DNA from: Morinoia aosen
Lineage: Eukaryota; Arthropoda; Malacostraca; Amphipoda; Talitridae
Direction of reading: 5' to 3'
DNA length: 64,000 bases
Assembly: GCA_030386875.1 (NCBI GenBank)
Contig: CM059577.1
Span: 20,657,038-20,721,037 of the forward strand
Both the position numbers and the translations under genes were made by a program. Below the pieces are notes generated by a model. That model saw only the letters and a program-made list of their open reading frames with translations. It searched no databases and was not told the origin of the DNA. This document shows, one piece after another, positions 23,888 through 35,367 of this stretch. The stretch's first letter is position 1. The number at the start of each line of letters is the position of its first letter.

Positions 23888-25221
23888 AAGGCAGGAAATC
23901 GAAAAGCCCTGTTCGCACTGTTCGATTTTCATAGTACTTTCCTTGAAGAACACAGAGAACGGGCGAAATAAGTTTAAGAGGGAATACTTCCTCTCACATG
24001 AACTCGCACTTCACCACATACTCCAGCCGTTCAAGTCAGGATGTTGAATAAAAAACTTTACTTCAACGCAACTGATATAATAGAGCGACTAACAAAGAAA
24101 GCTGAAAGATGTTTAAAATATTCAGGGCTGAGTGTACCTTTCGAGTACATTTAAACATATGCTTTTACTATTAATAAAATACTTTCAACTATTACTATTA
24201 TATAGAATCTATGTAGCTGCTGGTATCTATAATGTTTAGTATCTAAAATTTAATATCTATAATCTCTCACCTAGCATCTGGCACGTGGTATCTGGCTTCT
24301 AGCATGTGCAATTGGTATGCGGTATGTGGCCTCTTGTTTGTCCCGTGTGCACATACCGTGTTTGTCCCGTGTGCATGTGTCCCGTGAGACATGGCACATG
24401 AATTTTGGCAATTTGCATTTGGTGCTTGAATGCTTTAAAAATATTAATGAGTCAGATTTGTTCACCGCAGAAAATCCCAGTAAATTTGAGTGTGAGCTTT
24501 TGCCTTTGTTGCAACACGTCACGGTATAAGAAACCAGTCTTTTTTTTCGTCGACCATGCGGCAATGCTGACATCATGGCAACAAACCAATAACAGCGCTC
24601 ATACTGCATCTGGCAACACTATAGCCCCAAATCTGGCACCACTATCTTACGACATGACGCAATGGTGATGTCATAAAGTTTTTTTGAAATAAAGCCTTTC
24701 TATTGGCTAGCCGAACAAGAGGAGGTGTATTTTCCCCCATAGAAATGACTCTACTTGGTTTCTTCTACCGTGATCTATGTCGAACACAAGCGTTTCCTCC
24801 CTATAGTACACCCAAATATTATGTTCCTCTTTCGGGCTGGAGTTGAGCAGGTTTAATGCAATCTATGTGCAAGCTAGCTTCTCTCACATGATACCAGGTG
24901 CTATATAGATACCAGCTACCGGTGCTAGAGGCCAGAGGTATCGGATGCCAGGCCCCAAGTGCTGGTGCAAAGCCAAGTACAGTTGTTCAAAGTTTTTTCA
25001 ACATTATTAGTTTCTTTTTTATCGACGTTTGAAATCGTTGCATCATTTATCCGGCTCTTGTTCAATTAACTACTGTAAAATATTCTTCGGGCATCCGACA
25101 TTCGTAACAGGTCGTAGCCACAATACAACTTGCAGGTAGATTAAATTTTGCCCTTTATTAGTACCGAAATCAGAGCAGCACATTTGGCAATATTATTTCA
25201 GAAAGCAGGACACTGAATCTT
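23888..25221. other. No gene recognised
   Basis: Contains loose short repeats: TAGTATCTGGCA-like words at 24,170-24,320, TTTGTCCCGTGTGCA twice at 24,338-24,375, and a related patch at 24,890-24,960. No convincing exon. Confidence 0.5.
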
Positions 25222-25542
25222 TGTTATAACTGAGAACCCCTCAGGGGGATACAACTATTGTATCTATGGGAATTAGCGCTCCCAGGGGACCCATGTGTGG
25301 GCCCGAGCTTAAGGTTAGGTAGGCTTCCTTTTTGTTGTAATAAAATAGGTTTTTGTTTTAAAATGAAGGTTATAGCGAAGACAATAGATTTAAAATACAT
25401 ATCTATTAAAAATTAGGACGTTTCGATCATCTAGATCATCATCAGCTATTCTGAAATACAAGAAATGACAAATTAAGACCGGTAATAAAAACCATTCAGT
25501 AAGTAATATAGTATGTACACGAATGAAAATTAAAAAAGAAAA

Positions 25543-26793
25543 TTACGTAATACCTATTTTCAATGGATAGGAAGACTGCATGTCATTAAGGTTAGGTTTC
25601 AATTTGCTAATAAAGAGGGATTCAAGAATGCGTAAATTAAAACAAGAACCTGCAGAACCTAATATTGAAAAATTTTCGAGCGAGATATTTGTATTACATT
25701 TTTCAGCATGGATTCTAATAGCGGAATGGGAAGGCCTACTTAATGGAATACCAGTCCTAAAACTTCTACCACTGTGTTCAAATACCCTCGTAGATAGCAA
25801 CCGAGATGTCGAACCGACATACACAGACCCACACAGTGGGCAACAGTACTTGTATACAACAGAGGAAAGCATTGAAATGGGTAGTCTATCTTTAAAATGA
25901 AAAAATGAACCAATTTTGAAATTATTAACCAAAATAATTTGAAGGTCAACACAGGGAAAATATTTCACAACTAATGAGAGCAATTGTTCTTTTAACTTCT
26001 CAGACTGAACACCGAAGTAAGGAATGGTGACGAACAATTTCTTCTTATCTACAGTCAACACAGTAGCAACGGTGGAATACTTTTTATTTAAAAATTGCTT
26101 GAGATACTTTTGAATATAATATAAAGGATAACCATTTTTTACGAAAAACTGCTTTAAAAATTCAAACTCATTATGCAATAATGAATAACTTGAACATATT
26201 TCATAAGCCCGAAAAAAAAGGGTTTTCATGCTATTGATTTTAAATAAAAAAGAAGAATACGAGAAATAACTTAAACCCAAACCAGTAAAAGTGCTTTTCC
26301 TGTAAACAGAGGTACAAAAAGTGGAGCCTGATCGTTGGACAAGACAGTCTAAAAAAGGTAATTTATTGTTTGCTTCAGTCTCCATGGTAAATTTAATATT
26401 TTGGTGTTTACTATTAATATAATCAAGAAACAAAAGAGAGTGGTTTCTATCTCGGAACAAAACAAAAGTATCATCAACGTATCTGCGGTAAAATATTGGT
26501 TTAAAATTATTTGGACATTCAGACAGCCATATTCGTTCATGATGTGACATAAAAATATTCGCGAAAGTTGGACCCAAAGGCAGCCCCATACCCAATCCCT
26601 CGATTTGTTTGTAGTATTTGCCATTAAAAATGAAAAATGAGAACCTAACTGCAAGATCTAACAGGGTTTTAAATGCTACACGACTAAGGTTGCAAACGGT
26701 CTGTTCCACTTCAAATAATTGCTGCAAACAAATATCAATTGTTTCAGTTAACGGAATATTGGTAAACAAATTTTCGACATCAAAAGACGTCAT
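25543..26793 (-). CDS. Penelope-like reverse transcriptase with GIY-YIG endonuclease (left arm, 5'-truncated)
   Basis: 416 codons open from ATG at 26,793. In Penelope-like elements this protein nicks the target and reverse-transcribes the element RNA. The frame starts inside the RT domain at FDVENLFTNIPL (residues 4-15, catalytic Asp 5), then GLPLGPTFANIFM (70-82) and YVDD (105-108), the polymerase active site. A linker with a CPLC zinc-finger-like pair (318-321) leads into the GIY-YIG nuclease: VYVGSTSR (324-331), EH (339-340), a late Glu at 391 and KPNLN (399-403). The N-terminal RT motifs are absent, so the protein is roughly half the usual family length and unlikely to work. The product is identical to that of the right arm. 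Confidence 0.93.
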   Translation of the reverse strand: MTSFDVENLFTNIPLTETIDICLQQLFEVEQTVCNLSRVAFKTLLDLAVRFSFFIFNGKYYKQIEGLGMGLPLGPTFANIFMSHHERIWLSECPNNFKPIFYRRYVDDTFVLFRDRNHSLLFLDYINSKHQNIKFTMETEANNKLPFLDCLVQRSGSTFCTSVYRKSTFTGLGLSYFSYSSFLFKINSMKTLFFRAYEICSSYSLLHNEFEFLKQFFVKNGYPLYYIQKYLKQFLNKKYSTVATVLTVDKKKLFVTIPYFGVQSEKLKEQLLSLVVKYFPCVDLQIILVNNFKIGSFFHFKDRLPISMLSSVVYKYCCPLCGSVYVGSTSRLLSTRVFEHSGRSFRTGIPLSRPSHSAIRIHAEKCNTNISLENFSILGSAGSCFNLRILESLFISKLKPNLNDMQSSYPLKIGIT

Positions 26794-26805
26794 GTAAAAT
26801 TTTAC

Positions 26806-28056
26806 ATGACGTCTTTTGATGTCGAAAATTTGTTTACCAATATTCCGTTAACTGAAACAATTGATATTTGTTTGCAGCAATTATTTGAAGTGGAACAGAC
26901 CGTTTGCAACCTTAGTCGTGTAGCATTTAAAACCCTGTTAGATCTTGCAGTTAGGTTCTCATTTTTCATTTTTAATGGCAAATACTACAAACAAATCGAG
27001 GGATTGGGTATGGGGCTGCCTTTGGGTCCAACTTTCGCGAATATTTTTATGTCACATCATGAACGAATATGGCTGTCTGAATGTCCAAATAATTTTAAAC
27101 CAATATTTTACCGCAGATACGTTGATGATACTTTTGTTTTGTTCCGAGATAGAAACCACTCTCTTTTGTTTCTTGATTATATTAATAGTAAACACCAAAA
27201 TATTAAATTTACCATGGAGACTGAAGCAAACAATAAATTACCTTTTTTAGACTGTCTTGTCCAACGATCAGGCTCCACTTTTTGTACCTCTGTTTACAGG
27301 AAAAGCACTTTTACTGGTTTGGGTTTAAGTTATTTCTCGTATTCTTCTTTTTTATTTAAAATCAATAGCATGAAAACCCTTTTTTTTCGGGCTTATGAAA
27401 TATGTTCAAGTTATTCATTATTGCATAATGAGTTTGAATTTTTAAAGCAGTTTTTCGTAAAAAATGGTTATCCTTTATATTATATTCAAAAGTATCTCAA
27501 GCAATTTTTAAATAAAAAGTATTCCACCGTTGCTACTGTGTTGACTGTAGATAAGAAGAAATTGTTCGTCACCATTCCTTACTTCGGTGTTCAGTCTGAG
27601 AAGTTAAAAGAACAATTGCTCTCATTAGTTGTGAAATATTTTCCCTGTGTTGACCTTCAAATTATTTTGGTTAATAATTTCAAAATTGGTTCATTTTTTC
27701 ATTTTAAAGATAGACTACCCATTTCAATGCTTTCCTCTGTTGTATACAAGTACTGTTGCCCACTGTGTGGGTCTGTGTATGTCGGTTCGACATCTCGGTT
27801 GCTATCTACGAGGGTATTTGAACACAGTGGTAGAAGTTTTAGGACTGGTATTCCATTAAGTAGGCCTTCCCATTCCGCTATTAGAATCCATGCTGAAAAA
27901 TGTAATACAAATATCTCGCTCGAAAATTTTTCAATATTAGGTTCTGCAGGTTCTTGTTTTAATTTACGCATTCTTGAATCCCTCTTTATTAGCAAATTGA
28001 AACCTAACCTTAATGACATGCAGTCTTCCTATCCATTGAAAATAGGTATTACGTAA
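26806..28056 (+). CDS. Penelope-like reverse transcriptase with GIY-YIG endonuclease (right arm, 5'-truncated)
   Basis: Exact mirror of the left-arm gene: the same 416 residues on the opposite strand, starting 12 bp after it, with the two start codons facing away from each other across the palindrome centre. It begins at the A motif of RT and retains YVDD and the complete GIY-YIG domain. The absence of any amino-acid or antisense-frame difference between arms implies a very recent event or active homogenisation. As in the other arm, the start codon is an internal Met of the ancestral protein rather than its native start. Confidence 0.93.
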   Translation: MTSFDVENLFTNIPLTETIDICLQQLFEVEQTVCNLSRVAFKTLLDLAVRFSFFIFNGKYYKQIEGLGMGLPLGPTFANIFMSHHERIWLSECPNNFKPIFYRRYVDDTFVLFRDRNHSLLFLDYINSKHQNIKFTMETEANNKLPFLDCLVQRSGSTFCTSVYRKSTFTGLGLSYFSYSSFLFKINSMKTLFFRAYEICSSYSLLHNEFEFLKQFFVKNGYPLYYIQKYLKQFLNKKYSTVATVLTVDKKKLFVTIPYFGVQSEKLKEQLLSLVVKYFPCVDLQIILVNNFKIGSFFHFKDRLPISMLSSVVYKYCCPLCGSVYVGSTSRLLSTRVFEHSGRSFRTGIPLSRPSHSAIRIHAEKCNTNISLENFSILGSAGSCFNLRILESLFISKLKPNLNDMQSSYPLKIGIT

Positions 28057-28153
28057 TTTTCTTTTTTAATTTTCATTCGTGTACATACTATATTACTTAC
28101 TGAATGGTTTTTATTACCGGTCTTAATTTGTCATTTCTTGTATTTCAGAATAG

Positions 28154-28183
28154 CTGATGATGATCTAGATGATCGAAACGTCC
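28154..28183 (+). ncRNA. Hammerhead-ribozyme-like motif of Penelope-like element (right arm; mirror at 25,416-25,445)
   Basis: CTGATGA, then a self-complementary GATC-TAGAT-GATC stem, then GAAACGTC, in the order of the hammerhead catalytic core (CUGANGA, stem II, GAAA). Penelope-like elements are known to carry such ribozymes near their ends. Stem II here would be short and has an unpaired base next to the core, so cleavage activity is uncertain. The mirror copy on the minus strand lies at 25,416-25,445. Confidence 0.5.
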
Positions 28184-28542
28184 TAATTTTTAATAGATAT
28201 GTATTTTAAATCTATTGTCTTCGCTATAACCTTCATTTTAAAGCTTTGCCGTGTGGTGCAACCTAATCTAATTAAGGTTTTTGTTTTGTTACGGACCATC
28301 TTTTTTCAGTTCACTGCTGTCCTGTTTTTCAGCACCTACTACTTTCTTCTTCAACTTTTTTTCTTGTTTCATGAACTTCTTTCCTAGCTTACTGTTTCTG
28401 TGCACCTTGTGCATAGATTCCACGTTCCCTCAACTCCATACTAAATGGTGCCTTCCTCTTCCCTCTCTTGGAACATCTTTGTCGTGGTTAAGGGAGGCTA
28501 AAACTTTCTTATATAATAATAATAATAATGTTATAACTGAGA

Positions 28543-29570
28543 GCAGAACGTGGACAGTGGCAACCATACAACGATAAAACATAAAAGCAAACAAGGCTAT
28601 CAGAAGCGTAAACAATAAGTGAATAGATAAGACGAACAAAGTAATGCTCTAAAAATAAAGGCGAATTACAAGGAGGGGATTCCGGAAAGTGAAAGTTAAT
28701 TGTTTGCGTCTGAAAGTGAACGCTCGAAAAATCGGAAGAAAAGCTTGTAGAAAATATAGAAACTTTAAAAATTGAGTCTGCAGGGGTGCTTAAAACAAGC
28801 TATTGGAGCTCAAATGGAGCAAGTTCTTTTGACGGTTTAATGAACGAGACCGACAAAAATTTAATCTCATATTTATTTCTTGAAGCCTGATGAAATATTT
28901 TAATTTCTATTTTAGTAACCTGAACTTTTTTATACACGAGAGCACGAGTGCGAGTGTTACCAACTTTTGCCTAACGTTCAGGTTTGAACGCCGCCTTCTG
29001 CGATGTGCACCAACTCCGAGTGGTAGATAGACTAGTAAGCTCATGATGCGTTATTCTTCATTTATGTGCTTATATCGACACGCCATAATCGCATAATAGT
29101 CGTAAGTACGGTAGAAGTTATTTCTGCGTCCAAAGTGTCCAGCGTTGCAAAAATCGCTCAGGATCGAATGATACAATGGTGAAATGAAATGTATGTACAT
29201 AGATTGAGTAACAGTTAAAGCAAGGCATACAAGGATACTTTACAAAAAGCAAACTCATATTTCAAAAAATTCTCATCCAAATGAAAGTAACCCAGGTAAA
29301 TATCACCTGCCATTTCGCAAGTGTGAAACACGAAGTAACCTTTTACTGTATTGATCATTACAATGGTATGATGGAGTAGAATTGAATAGTGAGATGTGAG
29401 ACACCATAGCGATAGCTCAACCGCTTGTTACCACGGCTAGGTGGAATCTACCTATTTTACTTTTCAGAGTCTGCGGGGTGAAGTAGAGAGAGAGACAGAG
29501 TGAGCTCGCTTGAGAAAAAATTACACTATGAGAGAAATTCCAAGTAAAAGAAGTAGAATACGTGAATGTG
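28543..29570. other. No gene recognised
   Basis: AT-rich sequence with no supported exon. A GA-rich patch (AGAGAGAGACAGAG) lies at about 29,487-29,500 just before the 37-bp repeat array. Confidence 0.5.
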
Positions 29571-29579
29571 AGCTGGATT

Positions 29580-30060
29580 GGAAGGAAGTCTTCTGGCGCC
29601 TACACATTACAGTGTTGGAATGCAGTCTTCTGACGCCCACACATTACAGTGTTGGAATGCAGTCTTCTGACGCCCACACATTACAGTGTTGGAATGCAGT
29701 CTTCTGACGCCCACACATTACAGTGTTGGAATGCAGTCTTCTGACACATATACTAAGCTGGATTGGAAAGCAGTCTTCTGACGCATACACATAACAGAAT
29801 TGGAATGCACTCTTCTGATACAGTGACACATACACTAAGCTGGATAGGATGGTAGTCTTTTGACACATACACTAAGGTGGATTGGTAGGTAGTCTTCTGA
29901 CGCGTAAGCTAAGCTGGATTGGAAGGTAATCTTCTGACGCATAAGCTAAGCTGGATTGGAAGTATAGTCTTCTGACGCATAAGCTAAACTGGATTGAATG
30001 GTAGTCTTCCGACGCATAAGGTAAGTTGGATTGGAAGGTAGTCTTCGCACTCAGAGAAAT
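29580..30060. repeat. 37-bp tandem repeat, about 12-13 units
   Basis: Early units read ACATTACAGTGTTGGAATGC then AGTCTTCTGACGCCCAC and are nearly exact; later ones drift to AAGCTAAGCTGGATTGGAAG with GTAGTCTTCTGACGCAT. A single unit of the later type is found again at 40,856-40,900. ORFs of 65-83 codons through the array on both strands are products of the repeat. Confidence 0.9.
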
Positions 30061-33000
30061 CTTGACACACCCAGGTGTGTCAACCTTGACGCACTCACAG
30101 GTCGGGCGAGAGTGTAAAGTCACGGCCAGGAAGACATAAGTATCAGTTACCTGTTTGGGGGTTTTGTTGATCCAAATTTCACATTTTCAAGAAAATATTC
30201 AATTAATAAGTCATAACAACTAAATGTAGGCAAATATATGTCCAGTTTCTTTCACTTTTCGAAGTTAATGAGGTGAATAATGGAAAAATGTTAGGTAATT
30301 GCGTACGTTTTTTTGCACGCATAAACGACTTTATTCAGTTCATTCCAAGATATAAGATTTCACTTCAAGTGACAAGTTTCTTGCGTTTTGGGACTATGTG
30401 TACCACTAGGTAAATCACTTATTTCCATACCCGTTTAAATTATTGACAGTTCATCTAAATCAAGATCTTTTCAAAAGAAAAATATTTACATTCCGAGCTG
30501 AAATGTTATCATGCATTTGTATTTCTCACATATCTCAGGAAGTATAAAATGTGTGCAAGCAGTGAAATCTATTTCCCAATTCTGCCACTTGCAACGTAAC
30601 CAAACCAACCATTAACAACCGCAAAAACGCGGTGAACGTGTTAATAACTAAAATGCAAGATATTAATGCCGATATACGAGAAGGAACTCACTATGAAAAA
30701 TTTATAATGCAACACTTGTTTACGACTCAAGCTTGTAGGTGTAATAAATTAACTAGCACTTTCAGCAGAATTATGCTGTTAAATTAGACGTGGCCTTTCA
30801 TATTAAGAAAATGAAGTGCTTGCTAGAATGAAAACTATTAAGAAATAGCGCATGATGAGTGAAATTATCTCCAGTTCGTCGATCACTGATCTATTTATCA
30901 AGTACCGAAGTAAATAGCTCATTTGTGCTGTTTTCAACTTCGTGAGAAGCAACCGCAGCTCACGCAGATATCCCGCGGCCTCGCCACCATGCATGCATGC
31001 AATGGACTTGCCAATGGCATGATTAATTAGTATCGGTCAGCCTGTCATTGCGTGTAGTCACGCGTGCATGTGTAATCCGCGAAGCACCCATATCCAGCGT
31101 ACTTTTCGTAAGAAAGTGGTGTCCACTATCTTAGTGGTCTCATTCAAGACCCGAGTGATTTGTTTGGTGTATAATAAAAGCCATGTGTACTTGTGCACCT
31201 GTTAAAACATATTGCATTCAATTACGTAGCAGTGAAACAGCTACTGTGGCATCTTCATTTCTGGCCGCCATGATTTTTGTACCCGGGCTAACCTAGTTCA
31301 TTCACTTCATGATGATAACCTGAAAGTCATTCGTTCCAAAGCCTGTTTAATGTTTTGATTTTATTTCACGACTAAAGAGGATATGTGTTTGAACGTCAAA
31401 TATGATTTTTATGCATCAGCCGAAATACGGGCTTGTGGGTTGATAGATTACAGGTGACTCATCTTGAGCGTCGTTATGCGACCTTCGCGTTCAAGTTCAA
31501 GGTCGCATCCTCGACGGTTCGAATTTCTTTATCGTTTTCGGAAGGAATAGTGTAATAATTTATGTTGACATATAAATAAATGGGTTTGAATTACTGGTAA
31601 CTAATTTTTAATGATGCGAATGTGTAAAGAAGTAATTAATTAGAATCAAAAGCAATAGGGATGAAATACAAAACCATGTGTTACAGTTTCATGTATGTGG
31701 GACATGGATCAACCTTTGCAGTCAAAATCATGTTATTTTGTTAATAGGTAATGAATGAATAATCAGCAACAGTATTATGATTAGATAAAATCAGGTATGA
31801 TATGATTATTTTACTGAAAATTATCATTGATATGAAAATTCATTTAAACGCAGCCACTGTATATGTATCTTGCTTTGGGAAATTCATTTATTCAATCATG
31901 CTCCTGAAATTTCAAGTTCAATATTACATTCAGCAATGGCCATATGTTTCAAAAAAATAGCTTTGAAGAAAACCAAACAAGCAGGTATAAAACTATATTA
32001 CCTGATTTTAGAACTAGGCTAAAGTTATTAGTCACGCTAAAAGAACCTGGTAAAACCATGAATGTAATTTTTTTACAATTATTATTGGCTTTAGTCATAT
32101 TGTTGGATAGCCTAACTTTTTTTCTTTTTGCTTGCTTTTCACTAAGACCTTACTTGATACTCATTTGGTATGTTCTTTTTCAAAAATATATCCTAATTTG
32201 TTTTAAAAGTTTTTGATATTTTTTCAGCTGTTGAAAATGAATTACAAACAGTGTTCCCTTTATTCTTGCAAGTCCAGATTTATAGCTTCACTTGAATATT
32301 ATTCAACTAAACAGATCATTGGCCCAGTAATGGCTTGATAAAATTATTCTCAGTTCCTTCAACTTGTGCTTGGAGTGAGCCTTCTCCATTAACCAGTGGT
32401 TTCGAGTTCACTCAATCAAGGACGAAAACTCATGTAAGTACTACTGCTCAATATATTATTAGTGCTTCAATTTTCTCTGCATGAAATTCTTATTATAATT
32501 GATTTATGGATTAGCCTATATTAATTATTAGGTTATTAACTTGTAAATGGTACATAAATTATTGAAAATAGTTTTTCTTCTAATCCAATTTCAGTAGAGT
32601 TTACTGATTAGTAGGTATGGGAAAGAAAGGCTTTAACTAAAGCGTAATATATGACCCAAAGATAATCAAGTATTTTGGTTGCACGTGAAAGTATTTCTAT
32701 TAATTTTCTGTAGTTTGATGTTTTTTACAGGTTATTGTTAATGTAAATATCTATAAATAATGACTTTATAGCAGCCCTCTCAAGGATATATACCTACAGA
32801 ATAGGATATGAGAAGACTGTCCTCAGAAAAGTTTGTTATAATGAAATAATTGTGCACAACTTCCAACTCAAAAGTGCTTGATAATCAATGAAAATATAAA
32901 TCTTTGTTACAGTCTACAATTCTTTTCAACATGTTCAGGCTACAGAGGATTTTTTTTATGCAAAATGAAGAAAAGTAGTATTAAATTCTTTGTTATCTTC

Positions 33001-33620
33001 AAAATAAATGTTTTGACTTACTGCAGTATATGTGACAGCCGAGTTCATACTGTATATATGTATAGATAATCAAAGCAACAAATATGCTGAACATAGAGTT
33101 GCCAGTTAGCTTAACCAATTCATAATTCATGATTGGAAATTCTTGAAACTAAAATAGATCCAATCAGAAGTTGATTTTGATAAGAAGATGTGGATTGCAC
33201 TTATGTTTTCTGCACAAATAAATGAAGAATGAACATAGTTTAAGGTATAATAGCTTGAATAGTTATGTTAGAAGAAGTACTTTAGTATTAATTTCTAACC
33301 AATAATTACGTCTGACAATATAAAGTTCCTGTCTACATTTTCATGTTCCAGAGTAACTGGAATTAACTAATCGTAAAAATTTGTAAATTTTAACATTGGG
33401 TTTCCGCACGTATGTTTCGCGAATTCCACACACAACGAAGGCGGGCGAGCATTGACGTTCGTCTACAAAATGAAAATTTTGGCTATCGGATGTTTCACAT
33501 TGTGATGATGAAAATAAAACACAATAATAATTGTTCGACGAAAACTCTCTAGGTGAGGAAAAAAATCATGCGAGAGTATATTTTTTGTCTTTCTTGAATA
33601 ATAACATAACCTTAATTTTT
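30061..33620. other. No gene recognised
   Basis: Begins with an inverted pair TGACACAC-CCAG-GTGTGTCA at 30,062-30,081 next to CGCACTCAGAGAAA. The remainder is AT-rich with no ORF showing a known domain and no RNA gene that can be supported. Confidence 0.5.
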
Positions 33621-34601
33621 TCAGATATGCGTTGAATTTGTGGGAATCACTGAGATGAATATCATCGAGGCAATGCGAGGGAATCTCCTGGAAATATGCA
33701 GATGGAATACTTCAAGTGTCTCGTGAGGTGTCCATACCTCGCCCTGTGAAGACGAGTAAAAAGGTAAGAATTTCATACTATTGTTATTTTGGCAGTTTTT
33801 GTCCCTCAATTATTAAGAAAAAATGAAAATGAAACATTTGTCTTCTAAAGGCAGTTGTTAAAATAGTCCACAAGCGAACGCAAGAATGAAGGCAAAAGTT
33901 TCATTTGAAAAAAGTGAAAATTATTTGTTATAATTTCATAATTATTCCTTCATTGTAGAGTTGGCGTGCAGAGTATAGATTAAATTATTACACTAATGAA
34001 GGAATCCTGGATTTTGCTGCTGTCTTGGAGATAAATATTTTTTAACGAATATTGACCCAGTGTTAAATCATAACAAGTAATTACCCATCAAGTCAGTCTT
34101 CATATGGAAGATATTAGAGACATGAAGATCTAGAAAAATAAGTATTTAAACCCATCATGTTCGTACTACAATGCGAGGAAATTTATTTGAACCCTACGTT
34201 ATGACTGAAAATGTAGTCGAACGTTATTCTCATAAGCATATCATGGATGCTTATGAACTTACAAACGACCAAGCAAGCATTTAAACAAACTAAATTATAA
34301 AAGTTTTATTGAATTCATGTCAAATTTCTCAAGATTATAAATGACACACATACTAAAATTTTTCTTTTTTCACCCAGGAGCCATTACCGATGATCATCTT
34401 CGACGGTCCAAACATTTGGCTCCAGCCACACGCGAGAGACTTGTGGCAGAAGGAGGAGAGGTCTGCGCTTTTGAAGGACGCTGACATAGCAGTCGGGCTT
34501 GGAGGTTGCTACGGTTTCGATTGCTGCCATCCTAAATGCTGTTGCGCGACTTTCCATAAGATAAAACTCAAGTAAGTGACAATTAGGTCTCGTCTTCAGA
34601 C

Positions 34602-34790
34602 TACACCTTTTCACTTCAAATTAATCTAAGTCAAATTCGAATTAATCCAAGTCAAGTTAGAATAATCCAAGCCTAATTCAAATTAATTCAAGTCAAGGTC
34701 AGTTTAATCCAAGTCAAGCTCCATTTGATCCAAGCCAAAGTTAAATTAATCTAAGTGAAATTCAAATTGATATAACCCTAAGGTGGAGTC
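34602..34790. repeat. Diverged fragment of the AACTTGACTTGGATTAAT repeat family with a fold-back terminus
   Basis: Starts CTACACCTTTTCACTTCAAA, the same terminus (as reverse complement) that closes the large array at 39,045. About eight degenerate units follow (TTAATCCAAGTCAAGTTAGA and similar). Either an older, separate copy of the fold-back family or the outer left end of a larger element reaching 39,045. Confidence 0.7.
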
Positions 34791-35367
34791 GAAGTCATTA
34801 GCTGTACAACTGTGATTAAATACTTGTTCAGAAAATTTAGGTATTGACTACCCAGTTCTTAATTCAAGGTACACTCCGCATTATACTCCGTCTAACGAAG
34901 ATAGTGAAATTCACAGCACTCATGTCCCCAACAAACTTACCTACTTAGTATAAAGTCTTAATTATTCAAACAGTCTCCTTTGTATCATTCATGAAAAAAA
35001 AATTAAAATTTCATTATAAAGCAGAACTTCCCTTTCTAGTTCCAGGTTGCGTTGATCAGCTGATCAAGGTTCAGTGTTGATTAGCTGATCTCAGAGCAGA
35101 TCATACAATTCATAGCGCAAGTTGTAGGAGGCATTATAAAGGCAATAGGATACTGCTGGGTTACCTCATCTATTGATAGGCCTTTGAGACTTCTTTCTTT
35201 CGCAACCACCTGGGTTTTTAGTTTTCATATCCTCTTCGTTGACTTTCATGCCTTTTCTTTTTCTATTGCAATACTAACCTGCTGTTTTAATGTGCAGGGT
35301 ACCCTTGGTGGGAATCCCTTCGTGCATAAGTTCAATGTTTTTTAACAGTCGATACTAAATGTTTGTC

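Larger units (their letters stand above)
25360..28274. mobile_element. Penelope-like retroelement, head-to-head perfect palindrome
   Basis: Two 5'-truncated copies are joined at their truncation points in opposite orientation. Symmetry holds from 25,357 to 28,242 about a centre between 26,799 and 26,800, with no spacer and no difference seen in the compared sequence or in any translated frame (arms of 1,443 bp). A 13-bp target duplication, AGGTTTTTGTTTT, flanks the unit at 25,347-25,359 and 28,275-28,287, inside a SINE-like copy. The right side has 32 extra bases (28,243-28,274) that are not mirrored. Both outer ends carry a hammerhead-like motif (25,416-25,445 and 28,154-28,183). Confidence 0.93.
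25236..28528 (+). mobile_element. SINE-like retroposon, copy 4, split by a Penelope-like insertion
   Basis: Flanked by the 14-bp direct repeat TGTTATAACTGAGA at 25,222-25,235 and 28,529-28,542. Sense strand is plus. The head at 25,236-25,290 shows three hairpins in a row; the body stops at 25,359 and resumes at 28,275 after the Penelope-like element, then continues through TTACGGACCATCTTTTTTC and GTTAAGGGAGGCTAAA to an (ATAAT)n tail. Removing the inner insertion leaves about 380 bp, the same layout as copy 5. Confidence 0.92.

Noticed and set aside
25357-28242. Assembly fold-back artefact explaining the Penelope palindrome
   Set aside because: The mirror symmetry stops at the element ends, the flanks differ, and a 13-bp target duplication surrounds the whole unit. 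It is still worth confirming with raw reads.
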